A stretch of 64,000 nucleotides of DNA, taken from contig NZ_SNYL01000012.1 in the NCBI RefSeq assembly GCF_004363315.1, positions 1 through 64,000 of the forward strand, given 5' to 3'. The notes below the pieces were generated by a model. It searched no databases, was not told the origin of the DNA, and saw only the letters and a list, made by a program, of their open reading frames with translations. Below, piece by piece: positions 1-10,993 of this stretch. Positions within the stretch are counted from its first letter, which is position 1. Each line of letters starts with the position of its first letter. The stretch comes from Tepidicella xavieri (lineage in GTDB: Bacteria > Pseudomonadota > Gammaproteobacteria > Burkholderiales > Burkholderiaceae_C). Made by a program: the position numbers and the translations under genes.

Positions 1-38
1 CTCTCATCTTCGGTGTCTGGTGTCTGGTCGTCGTCGCC

Positions 39-2011
39 GTGGCTCACATGGTACCCGTACCAAGACCGGCCACAGGGGAGTTTTTCAACGGCCTGTTAGG
101 GCTTGCAACGTGGGGTTTTTGGTTTTTCGCAGGCGCGGTCTGTGCAACACCGGATGTGCCGACCGAAGCGGATTTCTTTGGCGAGGTTCCCACCGTTCTG
201 ACGGTCAGCCGCCTGGCCCAGCCGTTGCAGGACACGCCCGGCGCGGTGACGGTGCTGGACCGCGAGTGGATCCGTCGTTCCGGGGCGCGCACCCTTGCCG
301 AGTTGCTGCGGCTGGTGCCAGGGTATCTGGTCTCGGGCTACAACGGGGCCAATCCGGTGGCCGCCTATCATGCGCCGGTTGATGAACTGGGCACTCGCAA
401 TCTGGTGTTGATCGATGGGCGATCGGTTTACTCTTCCACTTACCTCGGGGGCACCTTGCATGGCATGTACGTGCTATCGCTGGAAGAGATCGAGCGCATC
501 GAGGTGCTGCGAGGATCGAATTCGGCCGCTTTCGGGGCCAATGCCTTGTTCGGTGTCATCAACGTCATCACCCGCCACCCGCAAGACACGATGGGGGGAA
601 CGGTCTCACTGACCGCTGGCGAGTATGGGATCCGCGATGTGTATGTCCGGCACGGCTGGGGGGACGCGCAGGCCAGTCACCGGCTGTCGGTGGCACAGCG
701 GCACGATCACGGCTATCGATTCGTCAACGATGATACCCGTCTCAACACCGTCAAGTGGCGCAGCGACTGGCGGCTCAGCGCCGAGCACGACCTCATGTTG
801 GCAGCCGGGTACGCCGACAGCCGAACCGGAGATGGGGTGCCGGCGGATTTCGACAATCCTGAGCGCGATGTGCAGCGGCGTTCGGCCTACCTGCTGGCGC
901 GCTGGGTGTTCCAACCCTCGATCGATGAGTCTTGGCAGGGCACGTTCAGTTGGAGCGAGGAGCGCGCCACCGACCGCTTCATCTATCAGCGACCGGGTTT
1001 GCAGGGCGTGGTCATCGATTTCGGCAATCAGGAGCGGCGCCTGCATGCAGAGATTCAGCACCAGTTCCGGGCGGGCCAGCACTGGCGCTGGGTCTGGGGG
1101 GTGGGCCTCAACGAAGACAGTGCCCTATCGCCGCCCCTGTTTTTCCGCGATTCGCGCCTGGCACAGCGGGATTGGCGTCTGTTTGTGAACGCCGAATGGG
1201 CGTTGGCCCCAGACTGGGTGCTCAATGCCGGCTTGTTCACCGGGCGGCACAGCCATACCGGCAGCTATGCCACGCCGCGGTTCATGATCAATCACCACAT
1301 CACGCCGGACCATACGGTGCGTTTCGGACTGGCCTCTGCACAACGGGCCCCCACGCTGTTTGAGCAGTTTGCGGATGTGCGCTACTTCCGCCCCGATGGC
1401 TCTTTCCTGACACGCACTTTCGTCTCCAGCGGGCAGGTGCGCCCTGAACGACTCGTCAGTCGTGAAATCAGCTACTTGGGGCGTTTCCCTGCCCTCAACC
1501 TCGTGTGGGACGCACGCCTGTACGACGAGCGTTTCGACCGCGAGATTGACTCCTTTTCGCTGGGTGGTCTGCAGCGCGACTTCATCAATGGCCAAGGTTT
1601 TCGCACACAAGGCCTGGAATATCAGCTGCGCTGGCAACCCATGGCGGGTACCCATTTGTTGTGGAATCACAACCTGAACCGCTTTCGCTGGGACGACCCA
1701 GCCAAGGTCGGCCAGCGCACGCCGCCCCGGCAGTTCTGGACGCTGGGGTGGATGCAGGAATTGCCACACGACTGGTCATTGGCATTGTGGGCCTACGGGC
1801 GGGACGAAATGGCCTGGCGTCGCGCCAACAGTGCACTGGACGCGGATTACCGCATCGATCTTCGCATTGCCCGCGCCTTGCGCTGGGGCACGACACGTGC
1901 CGAATGGTCCTTGACGGTGCAATCGCTCAATGGCGACCGGCAGGAGTTCTTGTCCTCGCGCCCTTCGACGTTTCCGCGGCGTGCGTTCACACCTTGCATG
2001 TGGAGTTCTGA
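39..2011 (+). CDS. TonB-dependent outer-membrane receptor, frameshifted at its 3' end
   Basis: Outer-membrane beta-barrel receptor that would import a ligand using TonB energy; the substrate is unknown. A hydrophobic signal-like segment ends near AVCA, followed by a plug domain (DTPGAVTVLD, LVLIDGRSVY, IERIEVLRGSNSAAFG, GVINVIT) and a long barrel. The reading frame passes through the expected stop: in frame it reads RRAF then TPCMWSSE, whereas the neighbouring frame reads TLHVEF and stops at 2009-2011. That ending, with terminal Phe, is what such barrels normally have, so one base appears to be missing near 1998. Unless this is a sequencing error, the protein continues in frame into the next gene (39-2951, 970 residues). 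The start is uncertain: 39 is GTG, 48 is ATG, and the frame is open to the left edge. First gene of an operon with a periplasmic binding protein and a diguanylate cyclase. Confidence 0.8.
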
Positions 2012-2012
2012 G

Positions 2013-2951
2013 GTGCCTCGACTGAGCCGACGTCGCTGGCTGGCTTGGCCGCTGGCGGGAGGTCTGCTCTTGGGCGGGCCCGCGGTGGGATGGGGGCAGC
2101 CCGCGCGGGTGCGGGTGTGGGCGGCTGAGCGCACAGGGGCCACGGGTGAGGTGCTGGAACACCTGGGGCGGCTGTGGGATGGGGGGCAGCCTTGGGAGGT
2201 GTCCACCGACAGCCCCACGCCTTTGCCGGCAGGGGAGGTGCGCCTGCACCTGACGCTGGGGGTTCGCCCACTGGCGGAACTGGCTGTGCAGGTGCAGCGC
2301 CAGCCCACTGCCTGGTCTGTGCCTGTGCTGGCCGCCCTATTGCCTGAGGCGGCCTATGTGGCCGTGGGACGCTCCTTGCCTGTCGGTTCTTCGGCCATCT
2401 GGCTCGATCAACCGCCCGAGCGCTTTCTGGCTCTGATTCAGCGCGTCATGCCACGCCGCCGCCGGGTTGGCGTGCTGTTGGGGCCAGCCTCGGCACCGCT
2501 CGAACCGGCGCTGGACCGAGCAGCAGCCGAACGTCAGCTGGTCCTGGTCAAGGCACGTGTGCAAGAAGAAGCCGCGAACTTGTTCCCGTTGCTGCGCAAC
2601 GTGCTGTCCGAATCCGAAGTGTTGTTGGCCTTGCCCGATCCGATGATTTACAACGCGGCCACTTTGCAAAACATCTTGATCGCCACCTATCGGCAGCGTA
2701 TTCCGATGGTCAGCTATGCCGAATCCCACGTCCGGGCTGGTGCCACTTTCAGTCTGCACACCACCCCGCTGCAGGTGGCTCGCCAGGTGGCCGCTGCCGT
2801 TCAGGGGTGGTGGGCGCAAGGCCAGTTGCCAGCGCCCGCCCGCGCAGCCAGCGGCGCGGTCGCAGTCAACGATCAGGTGGCCAGATCCCTGGGCCTTGAT
2901 GTGCCCGATGTCGAGGCCCTGCAGCGGGCCCTGGCAGGAGAGATCCGATGA
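2013..2951 (+). CDS. Periplasmic substrate-binding protein, ABC_sub_bind-like
   Basis: Exported binding protein of about 312 residues, resembling the ABC_sub_bind class of ABC transporter receptors; no permease or ATPase is adjacent, so it may act as a sensor input rather than in transport. I place the start at GTG 2013 because a GGAG ribosome-binding site lies 7 bases upstream (2002-2005) and a clear signal peptide follows (SRRRWLAWPLAGGLLLGG). The mature part has the two-lobe pattern of the family, including RVGVLLGP and ALPDPMIYN. In this sequence the gene is in frame with the upstream receptor because of the putative lesion near 1998. Its stop overlaps the start of the diguanylate cyclase by ATGA at 2948-2951, so the two are translationally coupled. 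The ligand cannot be read from sequence. Confidence 0.72.
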   Translation: MPRLSRRRWLAWPLAGGLLLGGPAVGWGQPARVRVWAAERTGATGEVLEHLGRLWDGGQPWEVSTDSPTPLPAGEVRLHLTLGVRPLAELAVQVQRQPTAWSVPVLAALLPEAAYVAVGRSLPVGSSAIWLDQPPERFLALIQRVMPRRRRVGVLLGPASAPLEPALDRAAAERQLVLVKARVQEEAANLFPLLRNVLSESEVLLALPDPMIYNAATLQNILIATYRQRIPMVSYAESHVRAGATFSLHTTPLQVARQVAAAVQGWWAQGQLPAPARAASGAVAVNDQVARSLGLDVPDVEALQRALAGEIR

Positions 2952-4300
2952 AACGTTTGCCGCAGGCGCTGGGCATACGGGCACGGCTGTGGTTGGCAGC
3001 GGCCCTGCCGGCCGTGCTGGTCACGCTCGCCTTGCTCTGGCTGTTCATGGACCGTCATGAGCGTAACTTGGCTGAAGCGGTCGCGGACCGGGTCCGCGCC
3101 AATGCCCTGCAGATGGCCAGTGCAGCTGAGTTCGGCCTGTTCGTGGGAGATCGCCAGAACCTGCAGCGGCAGGTCAATCAGCTGTTCGAGTCCGCGCCCG
3201 AACTGTTGGGGGTGGCGGTGATCCCGGCCGATGGCCAGTACCGGGTCGTGGCCGGGAAATTGCCGGCCCAACTGCCGCCCTTCAGCGACGAGGTGATCAC
3301 CGAATTCGGGGATGTGTTGACCGTTTCCGTGCCCGTGCATTACACGGCCATCCAGATGGACGACCCCTTTGCCCTGACGCCTGCTTTGCGTGCTGGCATG
3401 GCGCCAAGGGGCTTGGCCGGGCAGGTGGTGGTGATCTATGACCTGGACAAATTGCGCGGGCAGCGGCGGGACCTCCTGATCTGGGCCGTGCTGGTCACTG
3501 CGGGCGCATTGGGGCTGGCCTCGATCCTGTCTGCCTTGATGGCGTCCAGCGTCACTCGGCCCATGGCGAGCGTGTCCAAAGTGGTCGAGCAGATCGGGTT
3601 GGGTCATCTGCACGAGCGTGCCGACGTGGAGGCGGCGGGGCCTCTGGCCTCCTTGTCCCGGGGCATCAATGCCATGGCCTCGCGGATAGCGATGACACAG
3701 GAAGACCTACGCCAGCAGGTGGCCGCTGCCACCCGGGAACTGCGCCTGCAGAAAGAAGCCGCTGAGCAAGCTGCCCGCATCGATGCATTGACGGGCGTGG
3801 CCAGCCGTCGCGCATTCACGGAACGCGCTGAGCTGGAGATTCAGCGTGCGCTGCGATACAGCCAGCCCCTGTCGGTGGTGATGGTGGACTTGGACCGCTT
3901 CAAGCGTGTCAACGACACCTATGGCCATGCCGTGGGTGATGCGGTACTGGTGAGTTTTGCCCAGGCGCTGATGCACGAGGTGCGGGAAGTGGACATGGTG
4001 GGGCGGCTGGGGGGCGAAGAATTTGCCGTCCTGCTGCCGGGGATTGAGGGGCAGGAGGCGGTCCGGGTGGCCGAACGCATGCGGCAAGCGGTGGAGGCGC
4101 GGGCGTTGACCGTAGGCGGGCAGGCATTGCATTTCACCGCCAGTTTCGGGGTGGCGGACTTCGATGGGGTGGACGTGAATCTGCCCGGCTTGCTGGCGCG
4201 TGCCGACAGCGCCCTCTATCAGGCCAAGCACACCGGACGCAACCGCGTGGTGTACGCCGACGACACCCTGCCCGCGTTCGAGGATACCCGGCCGGCCTGA
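2948..4300 (+). CDS. Membrane diguanylate cyclase with periplasmic sensor and HAMP
   Basis: Makes cyclic di-GMP from two GTP. The 450-residue protein has a transmembrane segment at about residues 12-34, a periplasmic sensor of about 140 residues, a second membrane segment at about 177-199, a HAMP linker, a coiled coil and a C-terminal GGDEF domain. The active-site motif is GGEEF (near residue 355), preceded at the correct five-residue spacing by REVD, an intact RxxD inhibitory site, so product feedback is expected. The start overlaps the stop of the binding protein (ATGA). The arrangement receptor, binding protein, cyclase suggests that an extracytoplasmic ligand state is relayed to c-di-GMP; that link is inference. 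Function of the catalytic domain is confident, the signal is not known. Confidence 0.9.
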   Translation: MKRLPQALGIRARLWLAAALPAVLVTLALLWLFMDRHERNLAEAVADRVRANALQMASAAEFGLFVGDRQNLQRQVNQLFESAPELLGVAVIPADGQYRVVAGKLPAQLPPFSDEVITEFGDVLTVSVPVHYTAIQMDDPFALTPALRAGMAPRGLAGQVVVIYDLDKLRGQRRDLLIWAVLVTAGALGLASILSALMASSVTRPMASVSKVVEQIGLGHLHERADVEAAGPLASLSRGINAMASRIAMTQEDLRQQVAAATRELRLQKEAAEQAARIDALTGVASRRAFTERAELEIQRALRYSQPLSVVMVDLDRFKRVNDTYGHAVGDAVLVSFAQALMHEVREVDMVGRLGGEEFAVLLPGIEGQEAVRVAERMRQAVEARALTVGGQALHFTASFGVADFDGVDVNLPGLLARADSALYQAKHTGRNRVVYADDTLPAFEDTRPA

Positions 4301-4324
4301 CGCCGCTCCTGCGGTTCAGGAGGT

Positions 4325-5776
<1,452 letters not shown>

Positions 5777-5820
5777 GGGAGCGGGCGCGACAGCGACGCG
5801 AAAATTTGGAAGAATGCCAA

Positions 5821-5859
5821 AAGGCGCCACATTTTACGTGGCCGCCTTCTGGAAGGCGG
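5821..5859 (+). promoter_or_regulatory. Mutually exclusive hairpins upstream of the algR-like gene
   Basis: Three segments can pair two ways. A (5821-5830, AAGGCGCCAC) can pair with B (5838-5848, GTGGCCGCCTT) with one bulge. B can instead pair with C: 5842-5849 CCGCCTTC and 5852-5859 GAAGGCGG form a perfect 8-base stem with a two-base centre. The second stem touches the ribosome-binding site GGGAG (5858-5862) of the start at 5871. The pairing is seen directly; a role as an RNA switch is inference, since the transcription start is unknown. Confidence 0.35.
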
Positions 5860-5870
5860 GAGTGAAGACG

Positions 5871-6626
5871 ATGCGGATTCTGCTGGTGGATGACGAGCCC
5901 TTGGCCCGGGCCCGGCTGCGCAGTCTGCTGGACGAATGCGACTGGCCCGCGCCGGCCCGTCCTCAGGTGGAGGAGGCCGCGCACGCCGTGCAGGCCATGG
6001 AGCGCTTGCAGCACGGGCACTGGGATGTGCTGCTGCTGGATATCCACATGCCGGGTGTGGATGGCCTGAGCCTGGCCCGCCTGCTGCGCCAACACGACGA
6101 TCCGCCTGCCGTGGTGTTCGTGACGGCGCATGCCGAGCACGCCCTGGAGGCCTTCGACGTGGAGGCGGTGGACTATCTCACCAAGCCGGTGCGCCGCGAG
6201 CGCTTGCAGCAGGCGCTGGAAAAAGTGGCGCGGCGCCGCTTGCCGCCCGCTGCGGATGCGGCACCCACCCCAGCGCCCGACTTTCTGCTGATCCACGACC
6301 GTGGCCGCACCGAGCGCGTCCCGCTGGATGCCATCATTTACCTCAAGGCCGAACTCAAGTACGTGACCGTGCGCACGCGTGAGCGCACCTACATCTACGA
6401 CGGCTCTTTGCACGAGCTGGAGCAGGCGCACCCCCAACGTTGGCTGCGCATCCACCGCAACGCACTGGTGGCGCGCCGCTGCATCCGCTCCCTGGAAAAA
6501 GGGCATGACGCGGGTGACGATCCGGAAGGCTGGCGCTTGCGGCTCGACGGCGTGGAAGAGGCGCTGGCCGTCTCGCGCCGGCAACTGCCCCTGGTGCGTG
6601 AGGCGCTGGCCGGGGGGGCATGCTAG
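5871..6626 (+). CDS. algR: LytTR-family response regulator (AlgR-like)
   Basis: Two-domain DNA-binding regulator of 251 residues. The N-terminal receiver begins MRILLVDDEP, with the phosphoacceptor predicted at Asp57 (LLLDIHMPG) and the conserved Thr/Lys region at VTAHAEHA and TKPVRR. A Pro/Ala linker leads to a C-terminal LytTR domain (IIYLKAELKYV, WLRIHRNALV). GGGAG lies 8 bases before the ATG at 5871; longer upstream starts run into the argH promoter region and are not supported. It lies 54 bases before hemC in the same direction, as in the known algR-hemC arrangement. The usual partner kinase gene is not adjacent; a matching LytS/AlgZ-type kinase is at 20733. The symbol is by family and context, not proof of the same regulon. 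Confidence 0.88.
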   Translation: MRILLVDDEPLARARLRSLLDECDWPAPARPQVEEAAHAVQAMERLQHGHWDVLLLDIHMPGVDGLSLARLLRQHDDPPAVVFVTAHAEHALEAFDVEAVDYLTKPVRRERLQQALEKVARRRLPPAADAAPTPAPDFLLIHDRGRTERVPLDAIIYLKAELKYVTVRTRERTYIYDGSLHELEQAHPQRWLRIHRNALVARRCIRSLEKGHDAGDDPEGWRLRLDGVEEALAVSRRQLPLVREALAGGAC

Positions 6627-6680
6627 CATCAATGGTTTTCTCGATCGATGCGTCGCCGCTGGCGGCGCTCTGCCCATCGC

Positions 6681-7661
6681 ATGTCTGAACCGTCTACGCG
6701 CCTCTTCCAGCCCCCCCTGACCATCGCCACCCGCGAAAGCCGCCTGGCCCTCTGGCAGGCCGAGCACGTGAAGGCGTTGCTGCAGGCACGGGGGCATGCC
6801 GTGAGCCTGCTGGGCATGACCACCCGGGGCGATCAAATCCTGGACCGCACCCTCAGCAAGGTGGGCGGCAAAGGGTTGTTCGTCAAGGAACTGGAGGTGG
6901 CGCTGGAGGAAGGCCGCGCCGATCTGGCGGTTCATTCGCTCAAAGACGTGCCGATGGAACTGCCCCCCGGCTTCGTGCTGGCGTGCGTGATGCCGCGTGA
7001 AGATCCACGGGACGCCTGGGTGTCGCCCCGTTGCGCCGACCTGGCGGCGTTGCCGCCCGAGGCGGTGGTGGGCACGTCCAGCCTGCGCCGCATGGTGCTG
7101 CTGCGTGAGGCGCTGGACCGGCTGGACCGCCAGGATGTGCGCATTGAGCCTTTGCGCGGCAACCTCGATACCCGCCTGCGCAAGCTCGACGAAGGCCAGT
7201 ATCACGCCATCGTGCTGGCGGCCGCCGGGCTCAAGCGCCTAAAGCTGGAGGGGCGCATCCGCAAAATCTTTTCGCCCCAGGAAATGCTGCCGGCTGCCGG
7301 GCAAGGCGCCTTGGGCATCGAGGTGCGCGCCGAGCGGGCCGAGGTGATCGAAGCCTTGGCGCCGCTGGCCGACCGGGCCACCTGGTGGGCCGTGGCGGCC
7401 GAGCGCGCTGTCTCGCGCGCCATGGGCGGCAGTTGCTCCATGCCATTGGCGGCGTTTGCCACCTGGGTGGAGGCGCCCGACGGTGGCAGCGGCGTCCTGC
7501 GGCTCGATGCCGCTTGGGGGCACCCCGAGGGCCGCGGGCCGGTGCTGCGGGCCGATGGGCAGGCGCCGGTGGCCTCGCTGGACGATGCGGATGCCTTGGG
7601 CACCGCCGTCGCCCACGCCTTGCAACGGGCCGGGGCCCCGGAGGGCGGCCTGTCTGCATGA
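6681..7661 (+). CDS. hemC: Hydroxymethylbilane synthase (porphobilinogen deaminase)
   Basis: Polymerises four porphobilinogen units to hydroxymethylbilane in haem synthesis. The 326-residue protein opens with [17 protein letters not shown], shows [14 protein letters not shown] and [13 protein letters not shown], and has the dipyrromethane-cofactor cysteine in [11 protein letters not shown] choose ATG 6681 (MSEPSTRLF), which places the first strand at the usual distance; ATG 6648 would add an Arg-rich 11-residue extension. The stop overlaps the hemD start by ATGA (7658-7661), so the two are coupled. It heads hemC-hemD-hemX-hemY, the order typical of beta- and gammaproteobacteria. Confidence 0.96.
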   Translation: MSEPSTRLFQPPLTIATRESRLALWQAEHVKALLQARGHAVSLLGMTTRGDQILDRTLSKVGGKGLFVKELEVALEEGRADLAVHSLKDVPMELPPGFVLACVMPREDPRDAWVSPRCADLAALPPEAVVGTSSLRRMVLLREALDRLDRQDVRIEPLRGNLDTRLRKLDEGQYHAIVLAAAGLKRLKLEGRIRKIFSPQEMLPAAGQGALGIEVRAERAEVIEALAPLADRATWWAVAAERAVSRAMGGSCSMPLAAFATWVEAPDGGSGVLRLDAAWGHPEGRGPVLRADGQAPVASLDDADALGTAVAHALQRAGAPEGGLSA

Positions 7662-8416
7662 CGCCGACGGTCATCGTCACCCGGCCGGCCCGGGAAGCTT
7701 CTCCATGGGTGGCCGCGCTGCAGGCGGCGGGCTGGGCCGTGGCGGCTTTGCCTTTGATCGAGATCGCTGCGGCGCCCGATCCACAGGCGTTGCGTCGCGC
7801 CCAGGCTTCGGCCGGGCAGCACGACGCCTGGATGTTCGTCAGCGCGCAGGCCGTTCATGCGTTCCTCACCCCGGCCTTGGCCCGGCTGGCGCCCCGGTGC
7901 TGGGCCCCGGGGCCGGGCACGGCCAAAGCATTGCGCGAAGCGGGTGTGCCGCCCGAGCGCATCGATCAACCCGATGCGGCGGCCGAGCAGTTCGACTCCG
8001 AAGCGCTGTGGCAGGCCGTCGCGCCTCAAGTGCAGCCCGGCCATCGCCTACTGATCGTCCGAGGGCAGTCGGCCGATGGACAGACCGGTCGCGACTGGCT
8101 GTCCGCCCGTTGCCAGGCGGCAGGTGGCCAGATCGAAACCTGCATCGCCTACCGGCGCCAACCCCCGGTGTGGGACGCGGCCACCCGAGGGCGCGTGGCC
8201 ACGTGGGCCATGGAAGGCGCGGTCTGGCTGCTCAGCAGCAGCGAAGCCGTCGCGCATTTGGACGCCCTGTGCCCGGGCCAGTCTTGGGGCCGTGCCCGTG
8301 CGCTCGTGACGCATCCTCGCATCGAAATGTCAGCCCGCCGCATGGGATTTGGCGAAATAATCACCACACGGCCTGCGCTTGCCGATGTGCTGCGGGCCCT
8401 TGAAACCTATCGCTGA
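7658..8416 (+). CDS. hemD: Uroporphyrinogen-III synthase
   Basis: Cyclises hydroxymethylbilane with ring D inversion to uroporphyrinogen III. The family is poorly conserved; recognition rests on position and weak motifs: [17 protein letters not shown] at the N-terminus, [11 protein letters not shown], the domain-2 segment RLLIVRG, and [12 protein letters not shown] near the end. Length (252 residues) is normal. The start ATG overlaps the hemC stop, and only two bases separate its TGA from the hemX ATG, so all are cotranscribed. Confidence 0.93.
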   Translation: MTPTVIVTRPAREASPWVAALQAAGWAVAALPLIEIAAAPDPQALRRAQASAGQHDAWMFVSAQAVHAFLTPALARLAPRCWAPGPGTAKALREAGVPPERIDQPDAAAEQFDSEALWQAVAPQVQPGHRLLIVRGQSADGQTGRDWLSARCQAAGGQIETCIAYRRQPPVWDAATRGRVATWAMEGAVWLLSSSEAVAHLDALCPGQSWGRARALVTHPRIEMSARRMGFGEIITTRPALADVLRALETYR

Positions 8417-8418
8417 TC

Positions 8419-9621
8419 ATGTCCGAACCGGAAAAAGACCTCGCCTCCTCTTCTGCGCCCGTGGCCTCCGGCGGTGGTGCGCCAGCGGCTGCTGATGCGC
8501 CGCCGGTTGCCGCCACCGGCGAGCCGGCGCGCCGCCCGGCCCGGTGGTTGGCTTGGGCCGTCTGGCTGGCGCTGGCGCTGGCGGTCGTGGCGCTGGCATG
8601 GACGGCCTCGGTGGCGCAGCGCCTGAGCAAGACCCAGGAGGAGATGGCCCGGCGCAGCGCCGATACCCTGGCCGAGGCCGCCGCCGCGCGCACCTTGGCC
8701 CAGCATGCCGAGTCCCTGTCCAAAGAGCTCGTTGCCCGTCTGGGCGTGGCCGAACTGCGTCTGTCGGAGGTGTCGCTGCAGCGCAGCCAACTGGAAGAGT
8801 TGATGCTGTCGGTCTCGCGCTCGCGCGACGACAGCCTGGTGCAGGATCTGGAAGCGGCGCTGCGCTTGGCTGTGCAGCAAAGCCAATTGACCGGCAGCGC
8901 CCAGCCGTTGATTTCGGCCCTCCAAGGCGCGGAGCAGCGCATCGAACGCGCCGCCCAGCCCCGCCTCAATCCGGTGCAACGCGCGATCGCGCGCGACATC
9001 GAACGCCTGCGTGCGGCCGAGTTGGCCGATGTGCCGGCTTTGGCCCTGCGGCTCGACGAACTGCTGCGCCAGGTCGATGAGTGGCCGCTGCGCAATGCGC
9101 CTTTGGTGTTGAGCGAGCCGGCCTCCACCCGCGCTGAACCGCCTGCTCCTGCAGAGGCGCCGTCACCCGCCGCTGAAGCCAAATCCACGCCCGCCGAACC
9201 CGAAGCCCCCGGCGGCATGCTGGCGCGTGGCTGGCAGCGTTTCGACGCCTGGCGCAGGGCGGCCTGGGACAGATGGTGGGCCCATGTGCGCGAGGGCACG
9301 GCCGATCTCATCCGCGTCAGCCGGATCGACCAGCCCGAAGCGGCGTTGCTGGCGCCCGAACAGTCTTTCTTCCTGCGCGAGAACCTCAAACTCACCCTGC
9401 TCAATGCCCGGCTGGCCTTGCTGGGGCGCCAGTTCGAGACCGCGCGCGCCGATGTCCGCAAAGCCAGCGAGTTGGTGCGGCGTTACTTCGATGAGCAGGC
9501 CGTCTCGACCCGGTTGGCCTTGCAAACACTCGCCCAGCTCGAAGCCGACATGCGCCAGGACACGCTGCCCCGGCCCGACGAAACCCTGGCCGCGCTGGCG
9601 GTGGCGGCCAGCGGACGCTGA
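8419..9621 (+). CDS. hemX: HemX-like membrane protein of the haem operon
   Basis: Uroporphyrinogen-III C-methyltransferase-like protein (HemX family), usually considered non-enzymatic and possibly a scaffold for haem biosynthesis enzymes. The 400-residue sequence has a low-complexity Ala/Ser/Pro cytoplasmic N-terminus, one membrane segment at about residues 37-58 (WAVWLALALAVVALAWTAS), then an extended coiled-coil-like region, a Pro/Ala linker and a C-terminal conserved part containing LIRVSRIDQPEAALLAPEQ. Translationally close to hemD (two bases) and hemY (14 bases). Methyltransferase motifs are not visible. Confidence 0.9.
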   Translation: MSEPEKDLASSSAPVASGGGAPAAADAPPVAATGEPARRPARWLAWAVWLALALAVVALAWTASVAQRLSKTQEEMARRSADTLAEAAAARTLAQHAESLSKELVARLGVAELRLSEVSLQRSQLEELMLSVSRSRDDSLVQDLEAALRLAVQQSQLTGSAQPLISALQGAEQRIERAAQPRLNPVQRAIARDIERLRAAELADVPALALRLDELLRQVDEWPLRNAPLVLSEPASTRAEPPAPAEAPSPAAEAKSTPAEPEAPGGMLARGWQRFDAWRRAAWDRWWAHVREGTADLIRVSRIDQPEAALLAPEQSFFLRENLKLTLLNARLALLGRQFETARADVRKASELVRRYFDEQAVSTRLALQTLAQLEADMRQDTLPRPDETLAALAVAASGR

Positions 9622-9635
9622 AGGAAAGCGCTCCC

Positions 9636-10964
9636 ATGAGAACCGTGTTCTGGTTTTTGTTTCTGGCCGCGCTGGCGGTGGCCCTGGCCTTGCTGGTCGG
9701 TGACAACGCCGCCACCGTCACCGTGTTTTGGCACCCCTGGCGGCTCGACATGTCGCTCAATCTGGTGCTGTTTGCCATCGTGGCCGGCTTTGCCCTCATG
9801 TACCTCACCCTGCGCGGGCTGGCGCTGCTGCGCGGGCTGCCCCAGCAGGCCCAGCGCTGGCGCGCGCACCAGCAGGAGCGGGCCGTGTATGTGTCCTTGC
9901 TCGATGCGGTGACTTACCAGCTTGCCGGCCGTTTCGTGCGGGCGCAGGCCGCTGCCCGGCACGCCCTGCAGGTGCTCGAAGGGCTGCCGGCCGACGGTGG
10001 TATGCCCCGGCGTGCCCAGTGGCTGGTGTTGGCCCGGCTGCTGCAGGCTGAAAGCGCTCAGGCCCTGGGCAACCCCGCGCAGCGCGACCAGGCCATCGAG
10101 GCCTTGGTCGCGGTCCAGGACGCTGACGCCGCCGCTGCCCGAGAAGGGGCCATGTTGCGTGCCGCGGCTTGGGCCATCAAAGGCCGTGATGCAGCCGCCG
10201 CCCGGCAATGGTTGGAGCAACTGCCACAGGGGGCTGCCCGGCGCATACAGGCCGTGCGTCTGCGCCTGAAGCTGGCCCAGCTGGAGCACAATGCCCGCGA
10301 CGCCATCGACATGGTGCGCCTGCTGACCAAGCACAAGGCGTTTTCGCCGGCCGTGGCCGACAGCTTGCTCAAAGGCCTGCTCAGTGATGCCCTGCAGCAA
10401 GCCCATGATCTGGACCAGCTCAGCGCAGTGTGGCGCTCGCTCGATGCGCGTGAGCGCCAGGAGCCCCGGTTGGCCTTGCAGTTCTTACAGCGTTGGCAGG
10501 CCCTGGAGCCTGTGACCCCGCCCGACAGCGCGGTTTCGCCCGCCGATGCCGCGGACGAGGCGGGCGCCGATCCGCAAGTGACCGCCGCGCCGCTGGACAA
10601 GCCCGTGACCGAGGCTTTGGAGGCGGTCTGGCAAGGCTATGCCGGGCTGTCGGACCGGCAGCGCCGCGCCTGCTTGCTGCTGCTGGAGGCCTACCTGCCT
10701 CGGCTGGACGCCCCATGGCTGCCGCGGATCGAAGCCGCCCAGCAAGCCCAGCCCACAGACGCCGGGCTGCAATATCTGGCGGGGCAGGCCTTCATGCAGC
10801 GCCAGCTCTGGGGCAAGGCCGCCCGGTTGCTGGCGCAGGCCACTTCGGGGCTGCACGACGCGGAACTGCGGCGCCGCGCTTGGTGCTCGCTGGCCCAGTT
10901 GGCCGAGCAGCGGGGTGACGAGCAGGCCGCCCAACAGGCCTGGAAGCGCGCGGCACAGAGCTGA
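9636..10964 (+). CDS. hemY: HemY-type membrane TPR protein
   Basis: Last gene of the haem operon; the proteobacterial HemY family is a membrane-anchored tetratricopeptide-like protein of unresolved function and is unrelated to protoporphyrinogen oxidase HemY of Bacillus. The 442-residue protein has two N-terminal membrane segments (about residues 3-20 and 40-62), then helical repeats rich in Ala, Leu and Arg (RAQWLVLARLLQAESAQAL, AREGAMLRAAAWAIKGRDA). A small GC-rich hairpin (GCCGTC/GACGGC, 10971-10986) follows the stop but has no clear T-run, so termination there is uncertain. Convergent with the DUF2062 gene. Confidence 0.9.
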   Translation: MRTVFWFLFLAALAVALALLVGDNAATVTVFWHPWRLDMSLNLVLFAIVAGFALMYLTLRGLALLRGLPQQAQRWRAHQQERAVYVSLLDAVTYQLAGRFVRAQAAARHALQVLEGLPADGGMPRRAQWLVLARLLQAESAQALGNPAQRDQAIEALVAVQDADAAAAREGAMLRAAAWAIKGRDAAAARQWLEQLPQGAARRIQAVRLRLKLAQLEHNARDAIDMVRLLTKHKAFSPAVADSLLKGLLSDALQQAHDLDQLSAVWRSLDARERQEPRLALQFLQRWQALEPVTPPDSAVSPADAADEAGADPQVTAAPLDKPVTEALEAVWQGYAGLSDRQRRACLLLLEAYLPRLDAPWLPRIEAAQQAQPTDAGLQYLAGQAFMQRQLWGKAARLLAQATSGLHDAELRRRAWCSLAQLAEQRGDEQAAQQAWKRAAQS

Positions 10965-10993
10965 TGGCAGGCCGTCGGGTGACGGCGCTCTTC

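Noticed and set aside
10971-10986. Hairpin after hemY as a terminator
   Set aside because: Six-base stem without a clear T-run, so not listed as a terminator.
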